From NCBI RefSeq assembly GCF_964656455.1, contig NC_135715.1, positions 145,445,935 to 145,509,934 on the forward strand: DNA of 64,000 nucleotides, written 5' to 3'. Below the pieces are notes generated by a model. That model had not been told where the DNA came from and did not search any database. It worked only from the letters and a program-made list of their open reading frames with translations. The translations under genes and the position numbers were made by a program. How positions within the stretch are numbered: position 1 is the stretch's first letter; every line of letters starts with the position of its first letter. Source of the DNA: Halichoerus grypus. Its lineage: Eukaryota; Chordata; Mammalia; Carnivora; Phocidae. Of this stretch, positions 34,906-48,234 are shown piece by piece.

Positions 34906-36330
34906 TAAACAGGTTCTGTTTCCATTTACTTCTTGGTTCCTTTGTCGGCACTATCTTATCTCAAATGTAAATATTTTTTGTTTCAACTTAACTTTCCATT
35001 CCATTTTCAATTAACTTGACTAGCTTATTTTCACTTATTATTAATAGTACAAACAACTAACATTTTGTCAACATTTCTGCTACTATTCAGTACATTACTG
35101 TTGCCAACAGAATTATGCAATATTTCTTCCTAGTCCTATCAGGGAAGACTGATTCCTGTATCAGTTCAAATCCCAACAGAAGATAACACATTCAAAATAG
35201 AATTATTAGATGAGAGTTTGCCAGCAAGGATCGGTTACAAAGCTGTAACCTCAGCTCTGAAGGAGAGGAAGAGATAGTCCAGAGCTCGTAGCTTCTTGCC
35301 AGTCACTCCGTGCTATGCCTGATAGGACAGAGAAGTTGGAAAGAGAAAGACCTTTCTGTATAGAGACAGTGAATCAGGTCATTCTGTTAAAGACAAATTA
35401 GCCTACGGTGACGCCCCGGAAAAGCAACAAGATAAATACTCTGACTTCACTCTTTCAGTCTGTCTTCATTCTCTCTTCAGTCTGTCTTCAATCTTTCTTT
35501 ATTTTTTTCAATTTTCTTCCTGGTCTTCCTCTTAACTTCTTAAGAAAAATTATCTAAAACTTAGAAATAAAACAAGAGAAGACGGCAGGTCTTTTCAATG
35601 TCATACTGGGGTATTATTTAACAAGCCGTCTGAAAGTGATTTATTTCTCTAAGAGCATAGGGCAGTGTTTGACCTTGCTATTTATTATTAATTACAGGCT
35701 TAGACTATATGAGCTTGCATGTTAAGTTGCAGATTTTTGTCTGTAGAGATCAAATTACTTCTGTCTGGTAGAAAAGATAACCTGTATTGTGTCACCCTGT
35801 AGGACATTCTTATTGGTTTTTACTTTAATTAATGAGTTGAAAAAATTGACACCTTTTCATTCTATTTTGTATGAGTCTCATTTTTAACTGAGCCTGGTTA
35901 GGAACCAGAGGACACAAGAGCCCTGTTAATGTAATCCATACAGGTCAGCCTTAGGGCAGAAAGTAAAGTGGAGAAGGATTGATCATAAATCTCAAGGAAC
36001 AAATGGAAGATATTCTACCCAATTACAATCTTTGATCTGATATAATATCTTTTTTCTTTCCCAGTATGACTAGTCAGGTCATGAACACATTTTAAATTAC
36101 TCTGAGTATATGTGCAGTATTTTTTTTTAACCAATGAAGACACTTTTGTGCAAAGAAGTCACGGATAGAAACCACTAAAGCCATACAGGACTGATTAAAA
36201 AAAAAAAAAAAAGATTTATTGGGGGAAAATCTTACAAATAAATAAACCTATATAGATATATAATATAGAGATAATAATATAATATATGCTATTAGAAGTA
36301 TATAATAGAATCCCTTAAACTCTCATTATC
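34906..36330. other. Unassigned sequence
   Basis: No gene is seen. A 16-base A run lies at 36197-36212. The rest is unique to my eye. Confidence 0.4.
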
Positions 36331-38033
36331 TTTCTGCTCAGGCTGGAAATGGACAAATGTATGCAACTTAGCCAATATTTCACTAAAGAGGAGCCTTATC
36401 CCATAATGTTCTACATGTATTTATAGGTTTAATGGAAGGAGGTGAGCCAGAAACATCTTTGTGACTATGCAAATATCAAGGTTCCCTGATTAGAAGTAGA
36501 AGCTTCCAGAGTCCAGTAGATGGTATCAGGCTGTTCTAATGAGCCAACTCTGACCTACTGAGCTACATTCTTGTTTAGCTACTGAAAAGAAGGATGGTGA
36601 TGGTAGTGAATGAACTTCCAGAGCCATCCACATTTCTCTTTTGTTAAACGAAAGTACCTCCATTATCTCTGATTGACTATAGGTCTGGAAATGGGACATC
36701 AGTAAGATCCCACTCAATTAGGTCAATTAGAAAGACACATGTGCAATTGTGAGAAATTTGCATTATAAGTCCCCTCCTAGGATACTTGCAAAAGTCTTCT
36801 TGTAAGATGTCTGTCCATAATATAATACCCCTGACCCCACCCACATCCTTGATTTGGATCTGAGATCCAAATGTCTGGCTTACTGGACAGAAGTCAGTGT
36901 ATCTGTCCTTTGTCCCGCATGATGAGTTCCACAAGAATCCTAGGGTCACCATTTTGTAATTGGAAGCAACATGCATGACAGAAAAGGGCAGACCTAGTGC
37001 CATCTGACATAGTCAGGATCTAAGTTCATGTCTCTCTCCATGTATCCCCTTTCTGAACAATATGTACATCCATCTGCTGAGGTCATATGAACCATCCATT
37101 AATAAATTGCAGTCAAATCAGGCATTATATGAACTATTTACTCATTCATGAGACCAAAGTAAGCAAGAAAAATAGGTAAATGAACTTTTACTCTTTAGAA
37201 AAAAAAGGAAGAAGGAAGTTTTCTTCTTAAATTTTTTCAACTCCGTGACTCCTGAGTATCTAGAAGCTCACAAAGGCAGAGGTCAGTATGGCCCGGTAAT
37301 CTTTTTTTTTTTTTTTTTTTTTTAAATTTTTAGGTTAATAGTGGCTTCCATATGCATAAAACTAAGATTTTCATTGGTCTTCCCAATCCTTTATTGTGAT
37401 GTTATTACCATAGAGGCATTGAACATGGATATAGTAGGCTATAATAGAGATGATATCTGCATGGACTTGATTGGTTTTGTTAGTCTAGATGTTTTCTTTT
37501 AGATGTGCTTGCTTCAAATGAATGTGTATATTAGCAACATAACATTTAAGTTAATGAGCCAGTTTTGTAATATTTTCCATAAGAGGTGATCCACATGGAT
37601 GCATATTTATAATCCATCCATGGGTAGGTCAAAGGCCTACAGCTAGCACATACGTTTAGAAGATAGTGCTGATTCATGAGTCTGTGTAAAGGTCCATTTC
37701 AAATCCTTTCCAAGATTCAAGAAGCACCCCCATCAAGTATCCAAATGCTGTGTTTTACCAGTAACTTACAACCATCAAGATGAGTGAATGTATTATTCCA
37801 CTGGATTTGTCCATCTTGGAGGCAAGCTGATTTATCAGTAAGCCATAGGTGTTAAGTTTTGTGGGTGAGGCCCCTATCAGGCCACTAGTTTGGGGAAGAA
37901 AGCAGATAAAACTACCTCTTTGCCTAATAGGTAGACAAAGTATTGTATTGGGGACCTGGGTTGAGTTACTAATTGGAGGTACCATCTTAATTTTTCAGGG
38001 AGTTGGAGTTGTCCCATCTCAGAAGATTTTTTT
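36331..38033 (-). other. Unassigned region with two longer minus-strand frames
   Basis: Minus-strand frames 36677-37003 (108 codons) and 37755-37985 (76 codons) contain balanced, protein-like composition (for example a segment reading WNSSCGTKDRYTDF and another reading LPQTSGLIGASP). I recognise no domain. They could be pieces of an old endogenous retroviral or other coding insert, or chance. Between them the frames are full of stops. A 22-base T run lies at 37302-37323. Confidence 0.3.
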
Positions 38034-39680
38034 CCAATTTTTAAAAAATTATAACATACACAATAACAATTACCATCTAATCCATTTTCAAAGGTACAGT
38101 TCAGGTGTATTAAATGCATTCATAATGTGCTACCATCACAACCGTTTTTCTTCAGAACTCATTTTGTTTTCTAAAACTGCAACTCTACACCCATCAATAA
38201 CTCCCCATTTCCCTGAGCCCCTGGCAACTACCATCTTACTTTTTGTCCCTATGATTTTGACTACTACTTTATAAAATTGGAATGATACAGTATTTTTCTT
38301 TTTGTGGCTGGCTTATTACATTCAGCATAATGTCCTCATGGTTCATCTATGTTGTAGCATATGTTAGAATTTCCCCCTTTTTAAGGATGTAAAATATTCC
38401 ACTGTATGTATATCCTACATTTCACTTATCCTTTTATCTATTGATAAATGCCTGAGTCCCTTAAACATTTTAGCTGTTATGAATAATGCTGCTCTAAACA
38501 TGGATGTACAAATATCTTTTTGAGAATCTGCTTTCATTTCCTTTGGGTATATACCCAGAATTAGAATTACTGATCATATGGCAGTTCTATTTTCAATGTT
38601 TTGAGGAACTACTATACTGTTTTCCACAGCTACAATGCCATTTTACATTACAAACAGCAGTGCACAAGGGTTCCAATTTCTCCACGTCCCTGCCAACACT
38701 AGTCATTTTCCACTTCTTTGATAGTAGCTATCCTAATGGGTATGAGGTTGTAACTCACTGTAGTTTTGATTTGTATTTTCATAGTGATTAGTGACATCGA
38801 GCATCTTTTCATGTGTTTATTGGCCATTTATAGATCTTCTTTGGAGAAATGTCCATTCAAGTCCTTTGCCACCCTTTTTAACTGAATTGTGTTTTTGTTG
38901 TTGAATTTTAGTTCTCTACATGTTTTGGATATTAACCCAGTATTAGGCATATGACTTCTAAATATTTTCTTTCATTCTGTGTGTTGTCTTATTACTCTGT
39001 TGATAGTGTCTTTCGATGTACATTTTTAAAAATTTTTGTGAAGTCATTTGTCTATTTTTTCTTTTGTTGCCTATCACCTTTAGCGTCCTGTCCAATCATC
39101 ACGATATCCAAAGTTGTGAAGCTATTGCCTTATGTTTTCTTATAAGACTTTTATAGTTTTAGGTCTTATATTTAAGTCTTTGATCCACTTTGAGTTAATT
39201 TTTTTAAATTAATTTAATTTTTTTATTATTATGTTGTTAATTTTTATATATGGTGTTAGGTAATGATAAAATTTAATTCTTTTGCGTATGGATATCCACT
39301 GTTCCCAGTACCGCTTGTTGAAAGGCTGTCCTTTCTTCCATTGAGTGGTCTTAGTACCCTTATAAAGAATCATTTGACTATATATATGAGGGTTTATACC
39401 TAAGCTCTCTATTCTATTCTATTCTGTTGGTCTATACATCCATCATTATGCCAAAACCACACTGTTTTTAATTACTGCAGCTTAGTCAGTTTTGAAATCA
39501 GGAAGTATTAGTCTTCCAGCTGTGATCTTCTTTTTCAAGATTGTTTTGGCTGTTTGGGGTACCTTGAAATTCCATGTGAATTTTAAGAAGAGGTTTTATA
39601 TTTCTGCAAAAAAAAAAAAAATCATTCAGATTTGGTAGAGATTTCATTGAACCTGTAGATGACTTTTAGTTTACCATCAA
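38034..39680 (-). mobile_element. L1M LINE relic of about 1.6 kb, ORF2 antisense
   Basis: A long ordered series of antisense L1 blocks is present: AAAGGTACAGTTCAGGTG (38090), TGGCAACTACCATCTTAC (38221), ATTCAGCATAATGTCCTCA (38321), GGTATATACCCAGAATTAG (38546), TTTGTATTTTCATAGTGATT (38770), ATGTTTTGGATATTAACCC (38920), TTTGATCCACTTTGAGTTAA (39179), CCAGTACCGCTTGTTGAAAG (39305), GTTCTATTCTATTCTGTTGG near 39411-39430 in altered form, and TTTTGGCTGTTTGGGGTACC (39543). The frames 37849-38274, 38504-38791 and 38951-39145 (+) are antisense by-products. Many stops: inactive. Confidence 0.93.
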
Positions 39681-42363
39681 CTTCCAGCAGAAGTCTTCAA
39701 GTCCCAAATTCCAGAGACCAATGATATTCTATGAAGTCTTTATCCACTGTTCCTGATCACCTGAGTCTTGCCATATACATCTGTAATTTTGGGGGGCATG
39801 AAGGAGAAAGAGTAGTGTAGTACAAAGCTTGATTTACTATATCTGGGCTACTTTGAATTCTTTTTTCTACAGGGGCTCTCCTGTCAACTTTGGCCCTATC
39901 CAATATCAGTTGATTATAATGGCTATTGCAAAATTCTCAGTGGATGTTCTGTTTAAAATAACTAAAAAGGCCCAATAAAATGTTGAGAATCTTTTTTGTG
40001 AATTTTTTTTTCCTTGTGCCTCTAGGACCAGCAATCTATTTCTGAAATTCTTTGGCTTATGGCCCAATTTGTCATAAAATTGTCACTTGAATGTCAGGGA
40101 ATATGTTTTTGTTCCTTTTTATCTCATTCAATGATCATCTATTCTTAGGTGTGCTTGGTGGCATGCAATCAAAATGAGCCATTGTAAAAAAGTTTCCTGG
40201 TGGGAAAATTATGTCATTTACACAATTGTGATAAGTTTGGTTTGTATATAGACCTTTCCTGGTCATGTTTTATGCTGACTTGCTCTAAATCAGACAGTGG
40301 ACACCATGATTGCATTTAATAAAAACACGATAAAAATATCTGAGACTTAGTCCTTTTGCCTGTTTATCCCATCTCCATGTTTTTTTCTGAAGTCCACTCA
40401 GGGTCTTTTCATCAGCTTTTTCATCATCTTTGCTACCATTTTGAGCAGCTTCTACAGGTCACAGATTATCCAACTCCTTTATCCCTTTAACTTATCAGTC
40501 CATCATTTTGTGGGGTTTTTTTTGTGAACACTCAAGAGCATGACCTCCTTTGTTATCACTATGAGGAGTCTCACCTTTCCAGGTTCTTACATTTGTAGTT
40601 AATCTACTCTTCTAATTTTCTGTTTTAGAGAGTAGCTGGCAACTTTCCTCTTTTTCAATGACTTAATTATTTTTGTTTCTCGTGGCTGATAGACTCATAA
40701 TCTGTAACCCTAGTTATTCTAGGGTTGAAGGAAAGTTTTTGAAATTTTAAAATCTGTCCTCTTATTCTTAGTTGCTTCTCACATGCATGAGCTTGGAAGA
40801 GACACCTCAATAATTCCTTTGTAATAGGACCCTGAGCTAGTAGACACCAAAACCACATTGACACTTTTTTTGTTTGTGAACACTTGGCTACTGTCTTACT
40901 CATGTTCTGCTACTACCCTTAGCAGTGAAGTTTCTTACTCCCATGGTAGACTAAGTAACATTGTCACTGTAGTAAAACAAAACAAATAGAACAAGACAAC
41001 ATTTTATTGAAACTAATTTTCATATAATGGGTAAAGGCAAACTAATAGTGCCACATAGTGAAATATAAATGAGGAATTATTAAGAGAAAACCTTATAAGC
41101 AAAAAGTAGTAAAGCACACTCATCCCCTTCTGATGTCTCTTAGGTCCAACTTAGGCTGGGCAAGGGTATGTGTGTCCAATGGCCAGTGTTCCAGTAAACA
41201 GATGTCTTACCTGTAATCATTCAGATTGTTCTAACATTGGCCATATGTACCTTCTTTACTTGCTAAGGTAAGATTTATAATGCTTTTGTTAAATCAGTTA
41301 TTAAAGTCACCAATCGTACTGTAATTAGCTTTAGTGATTTAGCTGTGCTTCTAACTTTTTTCAAATAATTAGCCAATATTAGGGCAAAATAGCATTGCTA
41401 ATGTCTTTCAAGGATGTTTGTTTCCACATAGGATATACAATTTTATATATATATATATAATTTTATATATATTTATATTTAAATACATATTTATATGTAT
41501 ATAAATTTATATATATAGTATATTACCTTTTAAGATATTAGGAGCTCTGGAAGCAAAAAAGAACAAAATGGGTAAAAATTCTAGAAAGAAAGAGTACTTC
41601 ACTTTTATTTAGATTTCAGAAGGTCAACAAAATTTAAGTAGGACTGATAAAAAGAAAACTACACCTAGTCACTGATAATCACACTATTGAAAACCAAAGA
41701 CAAAAAAACTGCTTCAAAAGGGTAAACATAAGATGGATGGCTGAATTTTCAGTGGCTTCTATAGAAGAGAGGAGTGAATTGCATGGCATTTTAAAAATAT
41801 TAAACTATAATTTTAAAATACCATTACATAATATTTCAACCCAGTGGAAGTCACCATCAACAATGAAGATGAATAAAGAAGACTTTGTTCCCCTTTCCTA
41901 TAATCTACCGATTATCAGAAATATTTTAATATTCTAATTCATGTATTCACTTTTTATATATACACCTCTTTTCATTATTTTTAAATTCTTACTTTAAAAT
42001 TTCTATATTCATCTTTATAAGTACTCTGTGCCATTTTATCTAAAACATAGAAACCTCCCATTCTTTACGCTACAGGTGTTATATGTCATCATTTTTGCTT
42101 TAAACAGTTCTGGGAACTCTCTGTTGAATCTGTTCTGCTTTCCAGACCTGTGGCCCAAATCAGGAAGTAAAAGGAGCATGTCTTTTACTCTTCGATGGAT
42201 ACAAGTGTCTCAAACCTCAGAGTAGCATTCATCAAGATTTTGTTATAACCTTTGCGCACAGATACACATTTACCCATCCTAAACAAATGATTAAATGTTA
42301 TAATATGAATGATATATTTGAATAAAATTAACCTAATAGTTCTAGATGTTTGTAAATTATTTT
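39681..42363. other. Unassigned sequence with AT dinucleotide tract
   Basis: No gene is called. The part 39700-40930 carries many short frames on the minus strand (longest 40667-40903, 78 codons) and might be an old retroelement, but I cannot name one. The rest is AT-rich. Confidence 0.4.
41433..41523. repeat. AT-rich TA-dinucleotide tract
   Basis: This is a run of TATATA units interrupted by AATTTTA and AATACA, about 90 bp and almost purely A+T. It is likely unstable in length. Confidence 0.9.
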
Positions 42364-42380
42364 AAGATTATAGATTTGAG

Positions 42381-42567
42381 GGTGCCTGGGTGGTTAAGCG
42401 ACTGCCTTCGGCTCAGGTCATGATCCTGGAGTCCCTGGATTGAGTCCCTCATCGGGCTCCCTGCTCGGCAGGGAGTCTGCTTCTCCCTCTGACCCTCCCC
42501 ACTCTCATGTGCTCTCTCTCATTCTCTCTCTCTCAAATAAATAAATAAAATCTTTAAAAAAAAAAAA
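42381..42567 (+). mobile_element. Can-SINE with A-box region deleted, plus strand
   Basis: The head reads GGTGCCTGGGTGG and continues at once with TTAAGCGACTGCC. The nine bases between (CTCAGTTGG in sister copies) are absent, removing the A-box core. The rest is the CTGGAGTCCCTGG / CT-tract / AAATAAATAAATAAAATCTT body. A 17-bp TSD with one mismatch lies at 42364-42380 and 42568-42584. Confidence 0.95.
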
Positions 42568-42952
42568 AAGATTACAGATTTGAGTTTTATTTTGTATTTT
42601 TTTCAGACCAAACTTGTTTTAGTCAAAATAACTCCAAAGGTTTTCAGCAGTCTTTATTTTGTTACAGTCAGATGTGACTTGCTATTGACCTAGACATTAA
42701 ATCAGCCATTGTCTGTGGTGCCCTGATACCTTTTTTAAGTCAAGGACAATTAAAGACTATTATGTGAGCTTTAGGCTTACATAGCACAATACACTATTAA
42801 TCTTTTCCAACATACATGCACTGTAATCCAGTGTATTGTTAAAGGCAGTTTACTTTTAACTTACTTTACACATTTGTCTAAAATACTTTGCATATATTAT
42901 ATTCTATAATCAATGCCATGGGAATAATATTGAAAAAATAAAAGATGCCGAG

Positions 42953-43070
42953 ACTTTAATATATTTCACATGTAAGCACTTTATTTCCAATGTCCTTCTC
43001 TTATGTTTGGAACTTTATTACATTTTACACATAAGCATTTTATTTCCAATGTTCTTCTGTTATTTCATGT
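42953..43070. repeat. Tandem duplication, 59-bp period
   Basis: Unit 1 (42953-43011) and unit 2 (43012-43070) share ACTTTA, CA(T/C)(G/A)TAAGCA, TTTATTTCCAATGT and CTTCT, with scattered differences. It is AT-rich and I know no element of this form. Confidence 0.8.
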
Positions 43071-43836
43071 GTACTATTTAATAATGGAGTATAAGTATCA
43101 TGCTCATCTACATTTTGCATAGAAATATTTCTCTTCACTGTAAACATTTCATAACATTCTAAGAGTAGTTACATTTTTCAAATTACCTTATGTCCAAAAA
43201 CCAGTCCACAGCATGTACCTCAGTTTACAAAATCCACTTCTCTTTACATGCTCAACCTTCCTTACCCAGATTTTATAATGCATGAATTTTAGGTTGCCAA
43301 ACAGCCTCTCATAGGATATTGGCAAATAGTTGGTACTGTGGGCCCAAAACTATCTAAATATTTGGAAAGTTGGAAGGAGGTCAAAACCAGTAAGTGGTCA
43401 CGCCATGAGTGAGTAAGATTGTTAAGTGGCTAATAATGGCACACATTAATTATTGATGTATACTGTAGATAAGTTTCATAGGTGACATATACTAAGAAGA
43501 TTTCCATTGTTTAAAACTGAATACTGACAGGAGTAATATGTGGCCTATATAAGAAACTCTAATAACACCAAAAAGAGAACAATTAAAATATTAGGCAAAG
43601 GATATAAGCAGGTAGTTTATAAAAGAAGGAATACTAAATGCAAGAAAATTAATAGGTATTCATAATAATACTTAGTTATCAAAAGTTTTGAAAACATACT
43701 CTACTAGATGTTAAGATTTAATAAAAAATTATAGTAATTAAAATGATGTGTTACGATTTCAAGGATCGCTACATTAACAATAAAACAGTCTGAACATGGA
43801 CTTGTAGGTATATGATATCTTCATCTCTGATAAATT
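43071..43836. other. Unassigned spacer
   Basis: No gene or repeat recognised. Confidence 0.45.
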
Positions 43837-43851
43837 TGGCACTGAAGTATT

Positions 43852-44047
43852 TTTTTTAAAAGATTTTATTCATTTGAGAGAGAGAGACAGAGAGACAGAG
43901 AGAGCACAAGCAGGGGGAGAGGGAGAAGCAGACTTCCCGCTAAGCTGGGAGCCCGATGGGGGATGCGGGGCTTGATCCCAGGACCTGGAGATCACGACCT
44001 GAGCCGAAGGCAGAGGCTTAACCATCTGAGCCACCCAGGCGCCCCTG
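43852..44047 (-). mobile_element. Can-SINE, minus strand
   Basis: On the minus strand it has head GGGGCGCCTGGGTGGCTCAG, then ATGGTTAAGCCTCTGCC, a body with a small insertion (extra CATCCC near 43963), a CT tract and AAATAAAATCT. A 15-bp TSD with one mismatch lies at 43837-43851 and 44048-44062. Confidence 0.95.
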
Positions 44048-44062
44048 GCACTGCAGTATTGT

Positions 44063-44850
44063 GGAGAGATTTTTTTTTCAATATCCTTTGCTAGATCAGT
44101 TCAATAGTCATAGAATATGTTAATAAATTTAACTTCCTTCCTCATAACCTCATACCATATGCAAATAATAATTCCTAAATGTGAAAGGCACATATGTGTG
44201 TGCATGCATGCAAACAGGCACACACACACATTTTTTTTTTTTTTACCCTAGAAGAAAATGTAGTAATCTACATCTGAACTTTGGTAAGAAAAATAACTTC
44301 TTAAATAGGACAGAAAATTTGCTAACCATAAAGGAGCAAATTCACATTTCATACTATACCAAAACTAAGAACACCTGCTACTCTAAAGACATAGTTAAGT
44401 CTGAGAAAAATTCAAGTCATAGAAATTGGAGAAAAATAAAATAACTGTAATTCAAGCAAAAGAGATGCCTTTTGTGGATGGTAATAATGGACCATGAATG
44501 AAGAGATTGATTAAACCTTCTTCACTTGAACACAAAACAGGGAAGGAGGAGTTAATGACATCCCTATCATGTTTAAAGGGATCTTGGAATAAAAAAATAT
44601 ATTAAATTATACAAATATAAATCATCATAATCCTCACTAACAAATCTTTTTTTTAATATGGTAAGGATTAGGATTACAGAGACACTAAATTGTTCCTGCC
44701 TCTGAAACATTTACACCAAAGAAAACTGAACAGAAGAATACTTGAGTTTTATTTAATGAGCTGATTTAAAATAGATGAGTGATTAGTGATTTACTCTAAG
44801 AGATGTGAGATTGATCTATTCCAGCTTCCATGACTTCAGTTTGGATATTA
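44063..44850. other. Unassigned AT-rich sequence
   Basis: No gene is seen. The frame 44181-44444 starts in a CA tract (44219-44231) and is not convincing. Confidence 0.45.
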
Positions 44851-44851
44851 A

Positions 44852-44853
<2 letters not shown>

Positions 44854-44897
<44 letters not shown>
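44854..44897. repeat. GT microsatellite, 22 perfect units
   Basis: An uninterrupted run of 22 GT dinucleotides is present. Perfect runs of this length are typically highly variable between individuals and can adopt Z-DNA. Confidence 0.98.
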
Positions 44898-44899
<2 letters not shown>

Positions 44900-44900
<1 letters not shown>

Positions 44901-47900
44901 GTATAGTATATAGAAAAGTCTAATTTGAATAAAGATAAAGTAATAAACATAAAAATAAAATTCCCAGAGCTTTATTCATTTATTTATTCAGTCTTTCAGC
45001 TAACATTTATTGAACTTTTACTACGAAAACAGGGCCTTGTCACTTTTTTAAACATTTTACATTTTCTAATTTAATCAAATTAAGTCTGAAAATATATGTT
45101 TAACATATATTGTGTAACCATAAGTTTGGTTTGCATGCTGAATTATAAGAAGTTGAAAGACGGTCTTACAGTGAAGGGGCATATCATATTTTTTGAGAAG
45201 ACTATAGGTTAGTGAAAAAAGTAGAGAGATGACGTGTATGGGAAAGATCTGACAAATATAAATTTCTTTTTAATTGTCTGTGGAGGTTTTTTTTTTTTTT
45301 CTTTTTGAATGGGGAGAGAGGTGTTGATATATAAATGAATTGGGTGGTGTCACTCTTCATTTTCATCTAGGGACAGTACCTCATGTGACAGTGTTTTTAA
45401 TGGCTCTTTTATAAACATTCAGAATTTTGCCTTTAAAAACAAAACAGTAAAAAATATTACCTTCAGAAAGTGCATTATATAGATGCCTCACACATTGTCA
45501 AGTGAACGTTTGGCACTTAACTGGCAATTTAGGTTAGAAAGAGAAAAGCAAAGCAAAGCATAGGAAAGAAATGAAGCACCAAATCCGTTTACTTGAGAAG
45601 AGTGGTTTGTCTACAGCAACAAAATAAATGCGTGTGGAGGGAGGTGGGTTGAAACTCAGTGCTGTGTCATTTTAAAAATAAAATTTCAGGGATTTGTTAT
45701 TTCTTTTATTCATATAGATGTAAATAGATATTCATGACTATCTATAACTATTTTATTTGAAAGGACTATATATACATATAAATAATATGCCTGAGTATTA
45801 AATGATTGGTGCAGTGAAAAAAAATAGTTGTTGGATTCTATCCCTTTAAATAGTGGTACAAGCACAAAAAATATATTTCTACTTAATCAACAGTAAAATT
45901 AGTTTCCATCCAGAAGGTATTAAGCAAAGATGCAGCAAGCTGTTTGTCTGAGATTAAAACTCTGGTGAGCCAAGTCCAGTAAATGTGAATGTAAAGAGCA
46001 CAGCCTTCCTTGCTAGTCTTCAAAATGCTGCCTGTTTGTTTGCTGTGGCTTTAAGACTTGCTCAGTTGCTGCTAATCCGCCTATTCCCACTAATGGCAAT
46101 TCCACATTGTGTTTTTTCTTTGATTCTGTGCTTAATTGTTGGTGGGGGTAGGGTTTATAAATAGCCACTATACACTGTAATTCAGAATTAGATTCGATAA
46201 TTACTTTCAAGCATGATATGAAAGGAAGTATATTACATTAAGGGTGGTTGTCCTATTTTTAAAAATTATTACTTAAAAAAATTTTTTTTACAGATCTACT
46301 ATTCCTATACTCTTTCTGACCATTCTCTGCTTTTTTTTTTCTGTGACTGTTCTTAAGGTTTTATTCTTACCAAATTTTTGCTTTATACTTTAACATAAAG
46401 TCACTGTCCCGATGGGCTTATATCTCCTGTTTTACTTTGGTACTTTTTTTCTCCCTGTTTTCTCACCAGCCTAGAGGAAATTTCCACTTCCATATCTTGC
46501 CCTCAACCTAAGATGACCATATTCCAAAATGAAATCAATATTTCCTGTCCAAATTGGTTTTATTCTTCAATTATCTCCACAGAATTCATGGGTGCACACT
46601 CCTCTCTTCTTCATTATTAAAAGCTACAAATCTTGCCATTCTTTCTTTCTTTCTTTCCTTTCATCCTTCTCACGTAATCTTTTGGGGGAAAGTGAAATAA
46701 TGTTTTACTTTCAGCGTCTCTCGGGACTTCACCTTCCTGTCCATTCTTTCTCTTCACCATCCTAGTTTTCATTTTCATAACTCCATCCTATTGTTAATCT
46801 ACAAACTTCCTGATAGAAAATTCTTAGGCCGGTTTCTCTAAAACTACTTTTTTTTTCTTAACAGCATTACCTTATCACTTCCTTTCTGAAGATGTATGAA
46901 CCCTGTTGTCTGGCATTTATGACTCCCCAGAAATTTATTTCTTGGTATTTATTCACTTTTATTCTATACTGTCTTGGAACTTCCTTATTTGGGGAGATAA
47001 ACTGAGCAACACACCTCTTTTTCTCTAACATTCTCTGCATTCTTGGGCTATATGCATTTTTTTAAGGTTTAGATGTTTTCTTTCTTTGGTAGATACTGTT
47101 CATTCTCTAAATTCCAGATTAATCTTTAACTTCTTTATGCAATACTTCTTGCACACACTGTTCTTTTATCTTTTTGCAAACTTTATTGCAGTTATAGTCA
47201 GTACCAAATTGTATTCCTTCATTGTTCCCCACTTCACAATATTTCATCAGATTGATGGCTACATCAAAATAGAAACCACATAATTTCTTCTTTTGGTTCC
47301 CCTATAGCATATATTATGTGCTGTATGTAGAGACTCTTAAATACTTTTTAGCACATTAGTAATCTGGTTATTGATCTAGACCCCACTTATGTACACTAGC
47401 AATCCACCATCTGTAATGGCATCTTGGAAATTTCAATACAGAAGGCAGTCAGCAGATATATCAAAGGGAAGAGAGATCTTTGGTAGCTTACAAGTAGTGC
47501 ATTCTCAGAAGAAATGTCCTTACAAGAGGAAAAATTATGGTGACTGTGAGAGATCAAAATGAAGGTCAGTGTTCATATTTCTCTCCACCTCCTTTCAACA
47601 TAATACATCTTTAAATTATTATAGCATTTTTGTTAAGGTAAGGATCTCCAATGAGCAACTGAGTTTTCCTAATTGTCCTCATCTGGTGGCCATTGCATTC
47701 CAGAAGGTCAAGGATAGTGTATTTATTAGTAGTTTTCAAAGGTTATGAAGAATAACAATGAATGATTGTGTAAAAGTGATAAATTTAGTCTAGTTATTGA
47801 AAGTGGAAGGCAACCAGGTAATGGGACATATCAGGACAGGAAGATTTCTACCTTAACTTTCCAGGCACAAACATAATTTTGAACTTAAAAATAGTCATAT

Positions 47901-48230
47901 TTCTCAATATCACTCTTTCTTCAGATAACGTCCATTAATTAGTCCATGGGTGCAAGCAAGGCTTGAATCACTGTAGTGGATATTCCCAGGTTAATAGACA
48001 TATTGGACAAAGCTGGATACAAATAAAATTCTCCATTTGGCTATCGGTGCCTGACAAAATTGATGTAGTTTTTACATCATCATTTGAATTTATGACGAAT
48101 TGTGGTAAGTTATTCTCAAATCCTCCTAAGTGCTTATCAATAAGTCTGTCATTTTACACACTACCAAGAAGACATTTTGAGAAGGAAATTGTCTGTCACA
48201 TCTTATTATGTATGGACTGGAGATTGAGTT
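44900..48230. other. Unassigned sequence, no gene seen
   Basis: The stretch 45870-46230 is unique, non-repetitive and more structured than its surroundings (see findings). The stretch 46540-47300 is T-rich with a TTTC tract near 46641-46660. It may contain very old LINE sequence but I cannot align it. Confidence 0.4.
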
Positions 48231-48233
48231 TAT

Positions 48234-48234
<1 letters not shown>

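Noticed and set aside
37302..37323. SINE tail at a 22-base T run
   Set aside because: No SINE body adjoins it on either side.
46540..46900. Second L2 relic
   Set aside because: Only faint resemblance in T-rich sequence; block order could not be confirmed.
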